Counted from the first letter of the stretch, positions 8,989-17,886 are shown. The stretch is DNA of 64,000 nt from G965212025 sp965215765 (GCA_965215765.1 OZ244118.1:186001-250000), one strand, 5' to 3'. Notes: generated by a model not told the origin, from the letters alone. A program made the numbers and translations.

Positions 8989-10578
8989 CTATGCGCTTTG
9001 GATTTCCTGGAGCTGGGAGAAATAATGGCTGATGTACTCGTCCAGTGGCAGAACATCCTGGCTTTCAATGTCAGCTTGTGCCTGTAAGGATTCAGCAGCC
9101 AGCTTGCAGAAATGGCTGTGGCATTCAGGGTCCAGAGAGCGGTTCGCGAAATGGTCACTGGATTCTATGGTTTTACTTCCGGAGAAAACTGCGAAACTTT
9201 CTCCTGAAGTACGCATTTGATCCAAAATGCGTGCCGATGGCATCCGTTCCGGCACCTGGAATGTTTCCATCTGTGCGCGCAACGCTTGGCTGAATCGCGT
9301 GTTTCCGTGTGCCTTGGACAGTAACTCGCTGACAGGGAGCATTTGTTGACATATTTCATTGCCCCACACTCGCAATGGTTTTTTGCGCCCTTGGGAATAC
9401 AGGAAAAGATTCGGGTCGCGTCCCCGGTGTGCAACGCGCACTTCGTTTTCCCGGATCTCCACTGCTGCGGCTTCATCCAGGAATGGGCTGTCATCGGCCA
9501 ACAGGCAATAGGTCATGAAAAGCTCCAGGAAATCCAACTGCGCTTCTCCGATTCCGCAAGGCTCAAAAGGATCTACGTCCAAAGAGCGCAGTTCCACGTA
9601 TTCTACCCCACGTCGGTGCAAGGCGGTTATGGACATTTCTCCTTTTTTGGGTACGCATTTGGGACGAATCGTCGCGTAATACTCGTTGTCCAGTTGCAGA
9701 ACACAGGCGTTTAATTGCTGGAAAACACCGTTGTTTTTAACGCCTAGCTTTTCGTATTTATGACACGGCGTCATGATGGCCTGCTTCAGGCTGGAAATGT
9801 ATTGTTGCAAACTGTTGTAGGAAGCAGCAAAGCCCATTTTCGCTCCTTGGTTGTTCTGATAGCCAATGTCGCCCATCCGCAATGAAGTGGCGTGGCGGCC
9901 GTAAAGTGTGCCGCTATCAAAGTGGCGGAGCTTGCTGGCGAACCCCACGAAACTTTTACAAACAGCCGGAGAAGCTCCGAACAGGTAAGGAATGATCCAG
10001 CTGATTCGCATGATATTGCGCACCAGCCCCATGTAGGCTTGGGAGCGAAATTGCGTGACCCGGGTTTCGGGAGCGCGCCAATCTCTCAGCCAATCCATAA
10101 GCGCGTTTCCGAATGAATAGTTGAAATGCACGCCGGCTATGGCCTGCATATCCGGGCCATAGCGGCAGGCAAGCCCGCGACGGTAAATTTTCTTCATTTG
10201 GCCGATGTTTGAAGTCCCGTAATGCGCAATGGGAATAGTGGTTTTTCCCTTGATGATGCACGGCATGCTGTTGTTCCATAACGCCTCATCCCCGATTTTC
10301 GAGTAAACAAAAGTGTGCGTGTTTTCAAGAAACGCTTTCGCCTTCTCGGTGCTGGGCATGGCCGGCGTCACTATTTCCAGAAGTGTTTCCGAGTAGTCGG
10401 TGGTGATATGGGGGTGGGTCAGTGCCGAACCTAAAGATTTGGGATGGGGTTCCGGAGAAAGCGTGAACTCCGGCGTAACGCGCAGAGATTCCTTTTCCAG
10501 CCCTATTCCGCGACCATCGGTCAGCAGAGACAAGTCGCCAACGCTTGAGAGGGCTTTTACCGTGGCTTCAGCGTTCAA
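8989..10578 (-). CDS. gshA: Glutamate-cysteine ligase
   Basis: First step of glutathione synthesis (glutamate + cysteine + ATP). It matches the proteobacterial GshA family along its length: GLEKESLRVTPE near the N-terminus, LGSALTHPHITTDYSE, SMPC, QYGTSN-like HYGTSNIGQMK, VIPYLFGASPAVC-like IIPYLFGASPAVC, the ATSLRMGDIGY segment, LQLDNEYYATIRPK and RGVEYVELRSLDVDPFEP. Preferred start: TTG at 10578, which overlaps the ampD stop as TTGA and has GGGAG just upstream; a GTG at 10605 is also in frame. From the TTG the protein is 529 aa, close to the family norm of about 520. It carries the 11-nt direct repeats (9209-9219, 9651-9661) between which both pseudogene copies lost 442 bp. Confidence 0.94.
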   Translation of the reverse strand: MNAEATVKALSSVGDLSLLTDGRGIGLEKESLRVTPEFTLSPEPHPKSLGSALTHPHITTDYSETLLEIVTPAMPSTEKAKAFLENTHTFVYSKIGDEALWNNSMPCIIKGKTTIPIAHYGTSNIGQMKKIYRRGLACRYGPDMQAIAGVHFNYSFGNALMDWLRDWRAPETRVTQFRSQAYMGLVRNIMRISWIIPYLFGASPAVCKSFVGFASKLRHFDSGTLYGRHATSLRMGDIGYQNNQGAKMGFAASYNSLQQYISSLKQAIMTPCHKYEKLGVKNNGVFQQLNACVLQLDNEYYATIRPKCVPKKGEMSITALHRRGVEYVELRSLDVDPFEPCGIGEAQLDFLELFMTYCLLADDSPFLDEAAAVEIRENEVRVAHRGRDPNLFLYSQGRKKPLRVWGNEICQQMLPVSELLSKAHGNTRFSQALRAQMETFQVPERMPSARILDQMRTSGESFAVFSGSKTIESSDHFANRSLDPECHSHFCKLAAESLQAQADIESQDVLPLDEYISHYFSQLQEIQSA

Positions 10579-11141
10579 GTGGTCTCCCGAATGCGCGCAA
10601 AGCACTCAAGGAAATCCCACACGAAGAATGAACCAGGGTCAGTTTTTCTGTCAGGAGCCAGATCTTTGTGGCCGACAATGCGCTGCTCGTCCAGGGTCTC
10701 ATAGCACTCCAGAAGCGCCACTGTCACTTCTGCCAATGTTTCGTATTGCTTCACCTCGAATGGTTGATTATCAGTGCCTTCCAGCTCTATGCCGACCGAA
10801 AAATCATTGCAGTTTGTACGTTCCCGGTAGCGGGACTCGCCAGCGTGCCAGGCACGCCGATGAAAAGGCACATATTGTATGACTTCCCCGTCTCGGCGAA
10901 CCAAAAGGTGTGCGGAGACTCGTAAGCGGGAAAGGAAGGCGAAAGTCGGATGCGCTGCGGGATCCAGAGAGTTGGTGAACAATTGTGTGATGCCAGACCC
11001 GCTGAAATCGTTTTCCGGGACACTGATGGAGTGAATGACGATTAATTCCAGTGACATGCCGGCTGTCCGCTCGTCAGCGTTCGGAGACGGCACAAAACGC
11101 ACATCTTTGAGTCGGTGGATTTGCTTGTCAATTTTCAGCAA
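10575..11141 (-). CDS. ampD: N-acetyl-anhydromuramyl-L-alanine amidase (AmpD)
   Basis: Cytoplasmic zinc amidase of peptidoglycan recycling; cuts anhydro-muropeptides imported by AmpG, which is also in this window (30130-31512). Motifs: VIHSISVPE (zinc His), RVSAHLLVRRDGEVIQYVPF, RAWHAGESRY, NDFSVGIELEGTD, and GHKDLAPDRKTDPG with the second zinc His and the zinc Asp. I chose the TTG at 11141 because GGAG lies 7 nt upstream and the resulting 188 residues fit the family (about 183). The frame stays open to 11342, but that stretch overlaps the macrodomain gene and has no family match. Its start sits 2 nt after the macrodomain stop and its end overlaps gshA, indicating translational coupling. Confidence 0.93.
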   Translation of the reverse strand: MLKIDKQIHRLKDVRFVPSPNADERTAGMSLELIVIHSISVPENDFSGSGITQLFTNSLDPAAHPTFAFLSRLRVSAHLLVRRDGEVIQYVPFHRRAWHAGESRYRERTNCNDFSVGIELEGTDNQPFEVKQYETLAEVTVALLECYETLDEQRIVGHKDLAPDRKTDPGSFFVWDFLECFARIRETT

Positions 11142-11143
11142 GG

Positions 11144-11680
11144 TCAGACTCCGATCTGTTCTTGGTACAACCGGAACAATTCTTCCTGAAAACAGACAAA
11201 AGTCACTTGAATCAGAGCTTGGCGTCTGTTTAGGCAAGCGCGGGTGGTTTGCACGGCAACACGCACTGCTTCCCTGTATGGATAACCATAAGCACCGCAA
11301 CTGATGGCAGGAAAAGCCATGCTTTTTACAGAATTCTCGCAAGCCAGGCCAATGGCCTTTTCATAGCAAGCCGCGAGCAATGCCTCCTCGCCATGCGCCC
11401 CGCCCTGCCAAACGGGCCCAACGGCATGGATTACAAATTTTGCAGGGAGTTTATAGCCTTTGGTGATTCGAGCCTCTCCGGTCTGGCAACCCCCGATTTT
11501 GCGGCAGGCATCCAGCAACTCTGAGCCGGCAGCGCGGTGAATGGCGCCATCTACCCCGCCGCCTCCAAGCAGTGAAGAGTTGGCGGCGTTGACAATTGCG
11601 TCCACTTCAAGGCGCGTGATGTCGCTCTTCACAGCCGCAAGCTGCGCAGAAGGATCGCCATAGTGTCCGGCTTCAGTCAC
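11144..11680 (-). CDS. Macrodomain protein, O-acetyl-ADP-ribose deacetylase type
   Basis: A single macrodomain of 178 aa, close in length and sequence to E. coli YmdB (177 aa). It binds ADP-ribose and probably removes acetyl or ADP-ribose groups. Visible motifs: DITRLEVDAIVNAANSSL, the loop GGGGVDGAIHRAAG, the middle segment PAKFVIHAVGPVW and the distal phosphate loop FPAISCGAYGYP. It starts with GTG at 11680, within the last unit of the tandem array that fills 11681-12777, so the original 5' end is probably the most upstream copy near 12777 and the present start was created by duplication. Its stop is 2 nt from the ampD start. Confidence 0.9.
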   Translation of the reverse strand: MTEAGHYGDPSAQLAAVKSDITRLEVDAIVNAANSSLLGGGGVDGAIHRAAGSELLDACRKIGGCQTGEARITKGYKLPAKFVIHAVGPVWQGGAHGEEALLAACYEKAIGLACENSVKSMAFPAISCGAYGYPYREAVRVAVQTTRACLNRRQALIQVTFVCFQEELFRLYQEQIGV

Positions 11681-12775
11681 TTCTCTCTATGGTAGGCAAC
11701 TTCTGCAGTGGTTCGTCCTGCAGGCATCCAGCAGCTTCGATCCGGCAGCGCGGTGAATGGCACCATCTGCCCCACCGCCTCCAAGCAGTGAAGAGTTGGC
11801 GGCGTTGACAATTGCGTCCACTTCAAGGCGCGTGATGTCGCTCTTCACAGCCGCAAGCCGCGTAGAAGGATCGCCATAGTGTCTGGTTTCAGTCACTTCT
11901 CTTTCATGGTAGGCAACTTCTGCAGTGGTTCGTCCTGCAGGCATCCAGCAGCTCTGAGCCGGCAGCGCGGTGAATGGCGCCATCTACCCCACCGCCTCCA
12001 AGCAGTGAAGAGTTGGCGGCGTTGACAATTGCGTCCACTTCAAGGCGCGTGATGTCGCTCTTCACAGCCGCAAGCCGCGCAGAATGATCGCCATAGTGTC
12101 TGGCTTCAGTCATTTCTCTTTTATGGTAGGAAACTTCTGCAGTGGTTCGTCCTGCAGGCATCCAGCAGCTTCGATCCGGCAGCGCGGTGAATGGCGCCAT
12201 CTGCCCCACCGCCTCCAAGCAGTGAAGAGTTGGCGGCGTTGACAATTGCGTCCACTCCAAGGCGCGTGATGTCGTCTTTCACAGCCGCAAGCCGCGTAGA
12301 AGGATCGCCATAGTGTCCGGCTTCAGTCACTTCTCTCTATGGTAGGCAACTTCTGCGGTGGTTCGTCCTGCAGGCATCCAGCAGCTTCGATCCGGCAGCG
12401 CGGTGAATGGCGCCATCTACCCCACCGCCTCCAAGCAGTGAAGAGTTGGCGGCGTTGACAATTGCGTCCACTTCAAGGCGCGTGATGTCGCTCTTCACAG
12501 CCGCAAGCCGCGCAGAAGGATCGCCATAGTGTCCGGCTTCAGTCACTTTGCAGCCTTTGGTGATTCGGGTCTCTCCGGTCTGGCAACTCCCGATTTTGCG
12601 ACAGGCATCCAGCAGCTCTGAGCCGGTAGCGTGGTGAATGGCACCATCTGCCCCACCGCCTCCGGGCAGTGAAGAGTTGGCGGCGTTGACAATTGCGTCC
12701 ACTTCAAGGCGAGTGATGCCGCTCTTCACAGCCGCAAGCTGCGCAGAATGGTTTGTAAGACCGCTCGCTTCCAAC
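11681..12775 (-). repeat. Tandem array of truncated macrodomain 5' halves
   Basis: Five extra copies of the first third of the macrodomain gene lie head to tail upstream of the intact copy. The marker AGTGAAGAGTTGGCGGCG begins at 11571 (intact gene), 11787, 12004, 12221, 12437 and 12668: spacing 216, 217, 217, 216 and 231 bp. Each unit encodes the ADP-ribose loop peptide (DAIVNAANSSL..GGGG(V/A)DGAIH) with its own GTG/ATG-type start and then runs into the same non-homologous tail (about TNHCRSCLP) and a stop. The copies differ from each other at a few percent of positions. Most are probably not functional proteins. Confidence 0.9.
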
Positions 12776-12777
12776 AT
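12337..12777 (-). pseudogene. Twin macrodomain N-terminal fragment ORF (146 aa)
   Basis: The most upstream part of the array is one open frame with two successive macrodomain N-terminal thirds. The first (NHSAQLAAVKSGITRLEVD...SLPGGGGADGAIH) is the most divergent copy and may hold the ancestral 5' end. It continues through GSCQTGETRITKGCK and then restarts with TEAGHYGDPSARLAAVKSD. Both halves lack the distal phosphate loop and the C-terminal half, so a folded macrodomain is not expected. I call it a pseudogene, but the frame is intact over 146 codons. Confidence 0.6.
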
Positions 12778-12968
12778 GGTGCTGGCTATGTTACTTCACC
12801 TGCCGCGCTCCAACGGTTCACGCTGAGCTTCAGGATTTGTAACAGCCTGGAATTTCTTGGCTCCACGACGGTGTCCGGGTTATTCAGAAACAAGGCAGCC
12901 ATATTTTCTCAGGTCGCTTTGCTGACTTGTCGTTTTTGCAGGTTCCCTGACACAAACGCTTGCCCTGC

Positions 12969-13412
12969 TTAGTGCCATGCTTCGGAAGGCAGTTTCCTGC
13001 CCATGGTATCAAGCGAAAGAGCCATTCCTTCGCCTGAGACGGGGGTGGCGGTCAGTCGGCAGCAGTGCTGCAAGTCCTCATCACAGGACTCACCCGTGAT
13101 GTGATAGTTCCCTCGTGCAGAAACTGCCTGACCTGCTTCTGCGGTGACACCAAGTTCCGAAACCAGGTCAACGGTATAGCGTTGGTGTTTGGCAAAGTGG
13201 CGAGCCTGCAAAACCATAATCTCGGAAAGTGCCAACCGCGCCTCAGTCAAAAACAAGCGTTGGCGGTGCTGATCGTAAGCGGGATATGCCAACAGGCTCA
13301 GTACGGCGATGATTCCCATGGCAACCAGCAGTTCCAACAATGAAAAGCCGCGCGCACGGTTCCTCCATTTGGGCTTGCGAAAATAATCGGGAGTCGGGAG
13401 AGTCGGTTTCAA
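12969..13412 (-). CDS. pilE: Type IV minor pilin PilE-like
   Basis: Type IV pilin-like protein with a class III leader RNRARG|FSLLELLVAMGIIAVLSLLAYPAY: cleavage after Gly, Glu at mature position 5, then the hydrophobic assembly helix. The globular part has paired cysteines (SCDEDLQHCC) as in PilE minor pilins. Length 147 aa is usual. It begins with TTG overlapping the pilX stop (TTGA), so it is the last gene of the fimT-pilV-pilW-pilX-pilE operon. Role: pilus priming and tip complex in the periplasm and inner membrane. About 190 bp without a gene separate it from the macrodomain array. Confidence 0.88.
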   Translation of the reverse strand: MKPTLPTPDYFRKPKWRNRARGFSLLELLVAMGIIAVLSLLAYPAYDQHRQRLFLTEARLALSEIMVLQARHFAKHQRYTVDLVSELGVTAEAGQAVSARGNYHITGESCDEDLQHCCRLTATPVSGEGMALSLDTMGRKLPSEAWH

Positions 13413-13885
13413 TAGCTGAAATCTGCCCCCTCAAGGCGAACCGTACCGGCAGGGGATTTGCTGAATAAAAGCAGAGCCGTAATTTTGTTTCCGGCATCAT
13501 CCAGGACGTGGGCATTCAACAGAACCTGAGTGTTTACGAGTTGGGCTTCTTCTGTGCCATCTGGTCTCCATAGGGGCGGGATCAGGAGCGAAGCTGTGCA
13601 CCCGGAAGTGATGCCCTCGCTGTTCCCAAACTCGCTGCTGCAGAGCTTGGCGTGAACAAAAATCTCGTCGAAGTCCGGCGTGGCGGTGTCTAACAGTCGC
13701 AGCCGCGAAGAGGCTTCCAACACGGTGTTTCTCATTGCCGTGTGTAAATCGACTTTCCGCTCAAAAGTGGTGGTGATCCGCGACAAGTCCCCAGTTTGAT
13801 GCAGGCTGGCGGTAATGAGCATGTTTCCCAGAAGCAGGAGCACGATCGCCGGAATCAGAATGCTGCCATGTGTTCTTGCGCCCAC
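13409..13885 (-). CDS. pilX: Type IV minor pilin PilX-like
   Basis: Minor pilin with a short leader and hydrophobic helix, GARTHG|SILIPAIVLLLLGNMLITASLHQ. It lacks the usual Glu at mature position 5, as PilX/GspK-type tip pilins often do. I place the start at GTG 13885, 8 nt after the pilW stop and just before the leader; the open frame extends upstream to 14008 but only over pilW coding sequence. Its globular domain has two cysteines (KLCSSEF and SGCTASL). Position between pilW and pilE matches the common pilVWXY1Y2E order, with pilY1 absent here. Confidence 0.78.
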   Translation of the reverse strand: MGARTHGSILIPAIVLLLLGNMLITASLHQTGDLSRITTTFERKVDLHTAMRNTVLEASSRLRLLDTATPDFDEIFVHAKLCSSEFGNSEGITSGCTASLLIPPLWRPDGTEEAQLVNTQVLLNAHVLDDAGNKITALLLFSKSPAGTVRLEGADFSY

Positions 13886-13892
13886 GCCGCCT

Positions 13893-14870
13893 TCAGGGCA
13901 CCACTGTGAACGTATGCCATGCGGAGTTTGCCGATTCTTCTTCAGTCTGTACGGGTGCGCGAGGCGATCTTTCTTCAACTTGCAACTGGACTTCCAGTGC
14001 CAAATCATGGCTCTCCGCGCTTTTCAGCGCCGCGACACGGAGTGAGGTGATTCCCTGCAGCCATTCCTCGCGAAACATTCCGGCTCGTTTGTAATGCCCG
14101 TAATCTGCGACCACGAGCCGTTTGCGAAACAGAGAAAATTGTGCGTTTTCAGCATGGACGCCTGTTGCCAGATAGATGGCCTGTGGCCGATAAGGAATCA
14201 ACAACGCGCCGCGCGGGAATGTGTGGCTTTCCCGCGCCCGGCAAGCCCTGTCTGCGTCAAAGACCACTGCGCAGTTGCCAGGCCTGACCGCAGAGCCCTC
14301 GTCGTAATGGACGCGCGTCCCACGTCTGCTGACTCTTGTAACCTGAAACAAGGCGGCCAGGTCTTCATGGCACGCCACCGCCAACTCGCCAACTTTTACT
14401 TTGGTGGGAACCGCAAGGTCAAAAAAACGGTTCGGCTCTTCGTGTTCCAGTATCGGGGCAGGCAACGAAGCCTGTAGACCAATGAGCACGTCGCTGAATT
14501 CGTTTCGCCCGTCCGGGTGAGGTGTCACTTTTGCAACCGCCCGGGCTCTGTCGCTCGTGGCGGAATGAGCGAAACGAAACTCCTCGAAAGGAGTCGCCCA
14601 GTAATCATAAGCGGAGCGATTCACCAGGTTAATGCGCTGCGCCGCATAAGGGCACAAGGCACGACGACTGCCATGCAATGCGTCCTGCAAGAGGCGGTCA
14701 GCGACAAAAGCGGTTTCAGTCATGGAAAGGCGTTCTCTGAGCCAGAGATGGTTCGTCAGCAAGCTTTGGTGTGCATTGATCATGACCAAGGTTATAAACA
14801 CCCCGAAAGTCGTCGCCAGCAGCATTTCCAGCATAGTGAAGCCGCGGGCGAATTTTCCTGGGTCTCTCAA
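13893..14870 (-). CDS. pilW: Type IV minor pilin PilW-like
   Basis: 325-aa minor pilin. Leader MRDPGKFARG|FTMLEMLLATTFGVFITLVM has the class III cleavage site with Glu5 and a hydrophobic helix; the long globular part fits PilW. The start codon is TTG at 14870, with AGGAAG just upstream. The stop is followed 8 nt later by pilX. The first codons are duplicated at about 15060-15075 together with the pilV 3' end. Confidence 0.85.
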   Translation of the reverse strand: MRDPGKFARGFTMLEMLLATTFGVFITLVMINAHQSLLTNHLWLRERLSMTETAFVADRLLQDALHGSRRALCPYAAQRINLVNRSAYDYWATPFEEFRFAHSATSDRARAVAKVTPHPDGRNEFSDVLIGLQASLPAPILEHEEPNRFFDLAVPTKVKVGELAVACHEDLAALFQVTRVSRRGTRVHYDEGSAVRPGNCAVVFDADRACRARESHTFPRGALLIPYRPQAIYLATGVHAENAQFSLFRKRLVVADYGHYKRAGMFREEWLQGITSLRVAALKSAESHDLALEVQLQVEERSPRAPVQTEEESANSAWHTFTVVP

Positions 14871-15062
14871 ATCTTCCTATGGTGCGACCATGAGATTTTT
14901 GTGCAATGTTTGCTCATCGCCAGTTAAGTCCTGCCACTTGATCGAAAGCTGAAGCGAGCGCTCCTGAGCCACCAGCCTGGCATCCCCTTGGCGCAGAACA
15001 AGCATGGGACGGCTGGTGTCGCTGCATGCCGGGTTGTCTGCCTAGGTGCCAAGCCGAAATTT
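14857..15062 (-). repeat. 206-bp duplication of the pilV end / pilW start
   Basis: The sequence from the pilW start into the pilV 3' end is present twice in tandem: the marker CCTATGGTGCGACCATGAG occurs at 14876 and 15082. The left copy carries a stop inside the former pilV frame and is a dead fragment. The right copy is the true 3' end of pilV. This is the smallest of the gene-end duplications in the window. Confidence 0.88.
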
Positions 15063-15082
15063 CCTGGGTCTCTCAATTCTTC

Positions 15083-15586
15083 CTATGGTGCGACCATGAG
15101 GTTTTTGTGCAATGTTTGCTCATCGCCATTTAAGTCCTGCCACTTGATCGAAAGCTGAAGCGAGCGCTCCCGAGCCACCAGCCTGGCATCCCCTTGGCGC
15201 AGAACAAGCATGGGACGGCTGGTGTCGCTGCATGCCGGGTTGTCTGCCCAAGTGCCGAGCCGACATTTCCAGTGTCTGAGAAAAAACTTGGTGCGCTCCG
15301 GCTGGCCGCAGGCCGTGACGGAACAGTCCTCGCTCGCTTGAGGGATGTTTTGGTAATCACTGCCTGATACGCCCACCAGCATATTGTTGGAGGTGTCTGC
15401 CCAGCGCAGAAAGTCATAAAACATGAGGTTGGCCTGGATGCGGTGCAGCAACTCCTCATCTGTGTTCAGCAAGTCGTTTTGCAAATGGATCATGCCCAGC
15501 AAGCCGAAAGAGACCAAACCCATTGCCAATAGCAGCTCCAGAAAACCGTAGCCTGCCTGCTTGCGAAACTGGCGACAAGTTCTCAC
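15083..15586 (-). CDS. pilV: Type IV minor pilin PilV-like
   Basis: 167-aa minor pilin. The leader RKQAG|YGFLELLLAMGLVSFGLLGMI places Glu at mature position 5 if cleaved after AG. The globular part has four or more cysteines (EDCSVTACG, KCRLG, ACSD). Its start overlaps the fimT stop as GTGA, indicating coupling. Between it and pilW lies the extra copy of its own 3' end. Confidence 0.85.
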   Translation of the reverse strand: MRTCRQFRKQAGYGFLELLLAMGLVSFGLLGMIHLQNDLLNTDEELLHRIQANLMFYDFLRWADTSNNMLVGVSGSDYQNIPQASEDCSVTACGQPERTKFFLRHWKCRLGTWADNPACSDTSRPMLVLRQGDARLVARERSLQLSIKWQDLNGDEQTLHKNLMVAP

Positions 15587-16239
15587 GCTTCGCAGTCGCT
15601 CAATTCACTCTCTCGGGAGGAGCGCAACCGGCCACTGCGGATGATGACAATGCCTGACAATGCTTTCCGGGTACCGGTGCGGCAGAAAAAGAAATGGCCG
15701 TTTGTGTGGGCGCGTCCTTGTTCTGAAAAACGAACGAAGTCTGAAAAAGCGTTGGTCTTTATTGAGAAGCCAGAGAGGAGAGGCATCCCCACATTGACCA
15801 ATCTGGCGTTTGGTGGTGGGGTCGCGAAGTAGCCCGGGTCTAGAACTTCCAATACGACCCAGCCTTGTGCGTAGTCACGAGAAAGGCATCGTGCCTGACT
15901 TTCTCCGGGACAGACAAAAATGACCCGCCCGCTCGTCAGTGCGTATGAACGGGCAAACTTCAAAGCATTGATGAATTTGCGTGGCTCCTCTTTGTCCGTC
16001 CGGTTTTGAAACAGCTCGCGATAGCCATAAACACCCCACGTCAGAAATATGGCAATAAGCGCTGTGACCGCCAGCAATTCCAGCAGCGAAAAGCCTGTGT
16101 TTTTAAGCGTGGCCGGCTGGCTGAGGCCAGCAACCCGAGGTATGAGCGCATTGATTTTCCTGTTGTTTGGCACCGCATTCGCAATCGTGTCCCGGAATAC
16201 TGTCAGGTGAAGTGGCAAAAACTCCACAGTCCGGGACAA
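15583..16239 (-). CDS. fimT: FimT/GspH-type pseudopilin
   Basis: First gene of the minor pilin operon. The signature LKNTG|FSLLELLAVTALIAIFLTWGVYGY has the leader cleavage site, Glu5 and the assembly helix. The globular domain has the GspH/FimT pattern (FINALKFARSYALTSGR, then a C-terminal FCRTGTRKALSGIVIIRSGRLR). With the farthest start the leader would be 49 residues, much longer than usual; no good ATG/GTG/TTG lies nearer, so the start is uncertain. FimT-type pseudopilins have been linked to DNA uptake in other species. Confidence 0.85.
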   Translation of the reverse strand: MSRTVEFLPLHLTVFRDTIANAVPNNRKINALIPRVAGLSQPATLKNTGFSLLELLAVTALIAIFLTWGVYGYRELFQNRTDKEEPRKFINALKFARSYALTSGRVIFVCPGESQARCLSRDYAQGWVVLEVLDPGYFATPPPNARLVNVGMPLLSGFSIKTNAFSDFVRFSEQGRAHTNGHFFFCRTGTRKALSGIVIIRSGRLRSSRESELSDCEA

Positions 16240-16339
16240 GCGGCTTTATGCCTTCTCCAAGTGGCTTGCTCTTGGCCAAGCCGTGGTTGTCCAGTCCGAT
16301 TTACCAGGGGTGCAAATCCGGGACGCTTCACGTTCTGCA

Positions 16340-16977
16340 AAGTCGCTTGCTTGGCAGAAGCGATGTGACAGCAGGGAAAAGCACTTGCCTCGGGGAGAAC
16401 AAGTGTCTGTTTTTTCTTTTGCAGGGCGTGGCAGATTGATGACTTCTTGTTCCCTGCCCCGTTCCCCGAGATCAGCTCAGGCAATCGTCTCTGTACCTAA
16501 TGCGGCAGGATCTGACTCAGGAATTTTTTCGTTCTTTCGTGCTTCGGGTTGGCGGCGCTTGTCTGGCAGAAGCGATGGGACAGCAGGGAAAAGCACCTGC
16601 CTCGGGGCGAACGAGTGTCTGTTTTTTCTTTTGCGGGGCGCGGCAGATTGATGACTTCTTGTTCCCTGCCCCGTTCCCCGAGATCAGCTCAGGCAATTGT
16701 CTCTGTGCCTAATGCGGCAGGATCTGACTCAGGAATTTGTTTGTTCTTTCGTGCTTTGGGTTCGCGGCACTTGCTTGGCAGAAACGATGGGACAGCAGGG
16801 AAAAGCACCTGCCTCGGGGCGAACGAGTGTCTGTTTTTTCTTTTGCGGGGCGCGGCAGATTGATGACTTCTTGTTCCCTGCCCTGTTTCCCGAGATCAGT
16901 TCAGGCAATCGTCTCCGTGCCTAATGCGGCAGGATCTGACTCAGGAATTTTTTCGTTCTTTCGTGCTTTGGGTTCGA
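16340..16977 (-). repeat. ~212-bp tandem array of the aapP 3' end
   Basis: The last 16 codons of aapP with about 160 bp of downstream sequence occur three times: the marker GCGGCAGGATCTGACTCAGG is at 16502, 16714 and 16925, the last in the gene itself. A further partial unit starts at about 16340. Each unit keeps the aapP stop codon. The copies are over 95% alike by eye. They fill the gap between aapP and fimT; no separate gene is seen in 16240-16920. Confidence 0.88.
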
Positions 16978-17673
16978 AAAGAAATTTGCGGGTTTGCCGA
17001 CCTCCACAATCTGTCCTTCGGCCATGAACACAATCCAGTCTGCGACTCGCCGCGCGAATCCCATTTCATGGCTGACGCAAATCATGGTCATGCCCTCGTC
17101 CGCCAGGGAAACAATGACGTCCAGAACCTCGGAGATCATTTCCGGATCCAGCGCCGACGTGGGCTCATCAAACAGCATGACGCGAGGGTGCATGCACAAA
17201 GAACGCGCAATGGCAACGCGCTGCTGCTGTCCACCTGAAAGTTGGGCGGGATACTTATGCGCCTGATCCGCAATGTGTACCCGTTCGAGGTAGGACATGG
17301 CAACTTCTTCTGCTTCAGCGCGCCTCATTTTGCGCACCCAAACAGGAGCGAGAGTCAGGTTTTCCAGAACGCTTAAATGGGGAAACAGGTTGAAGTGCTG
17401 AAACACCATGCCGACTTCGCTGCGTACCTGATCAATGTTCTTCAGGTCTTCGTTCAGCTCCACACCGTCAACCACAATGCGGCCTTTCTGGTGTTTTTCC
17501 AGGCGGTTAATGCAGCGAATCAGCGTTGATTTTCCGGAAGCGGACGGGCCGCACACCACGATGCGCTCTCCTTTGCGCACCGTGAGGCTGACGTTTTTCA
17601 GTACATGCAGTTCGCCGTACCACTTGTTCACTTTTTCAAGTTGGACTATTGGCTGGGTGTCGGGATTATCCAT
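16921..17673 (-). CDS. aapP: General amino-acid ABC transporter ATP-binding protein
   Basis: ATPase of the AapJQMP L-amino-acid importer. Walker A GPSASGKST, Q-loop VGMVFQHFNLFPHLSVLEN, signature LSGGQQQR, Walker B VMLFDEPTSALD and switch His in CVSHEMGFAR are all present. I start it at ATG 17673 (MDNPDTQP), giving 250 aa, the normal length; the frame runs on to 17817 through duplicated aapM sequence. Its 3' end has been copied downstream. Upstream, a fragment of aapM and an orphan gene separate it from the working aapM. Confidence 0.93.
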   Translation of the reverse strand: MDNPDTQPIVQLEKVNKWYGELHVLKNVSLTVRKGERIVVCGPSASGKSTLIRCINRLEKHQKGRIVVDGVELNEDLKNIDQVRSEVGMVFQHFNLFPHLSVLENLTLAPVWVRKMRRAEAEEVAMSYLERVHIADQAHKYPAQLSGGQQQRVAIARSLCMHPRVMLFDEPTSALDPEMISEVLDVIVSLADEGMTMICVSHEMGFARRVADWIVFMAEGQIVEVGKPANFFSNPKHERTKKFLSQILPH

Positions 17674-17886
17674 TTGGCGATATTTTAATGGGTTGCGGAT
17701 CGGTGCGAGCGCTCCAGCTTCTTTTCCGGAAGTTGACTGTGTCGTGACATGCCGAAACAGAATATACAGAAAACCAGGGCGGCAAACAGAGGCGCTTGCT
17801 GTTCGTAGCCTTTCCATTCCAGAGAACGGCTTGCTGCCTGCGCCATGTACAACAGATCGAGAAGCCCGATGATGGCGACCAACGTC
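17674..17886 (-). pseudogene. aapM 3'-end fragment
   Basis: Duplicate of the last 65 or so codons of aapM (compare 18648-18850): TLVAIIGLLDLLYMAQAASRSLEWKGYE followed by the same C-terminal tail, ending RSATH against QSTTH. It is cut off abruptly near 17886 and has no start. Together with the true aapM end at 18648 it brackets the orphan gene at 17984-18598, as if that DNA came in with, or beside, a duplication of the aapM end. Confidence 0.85.
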
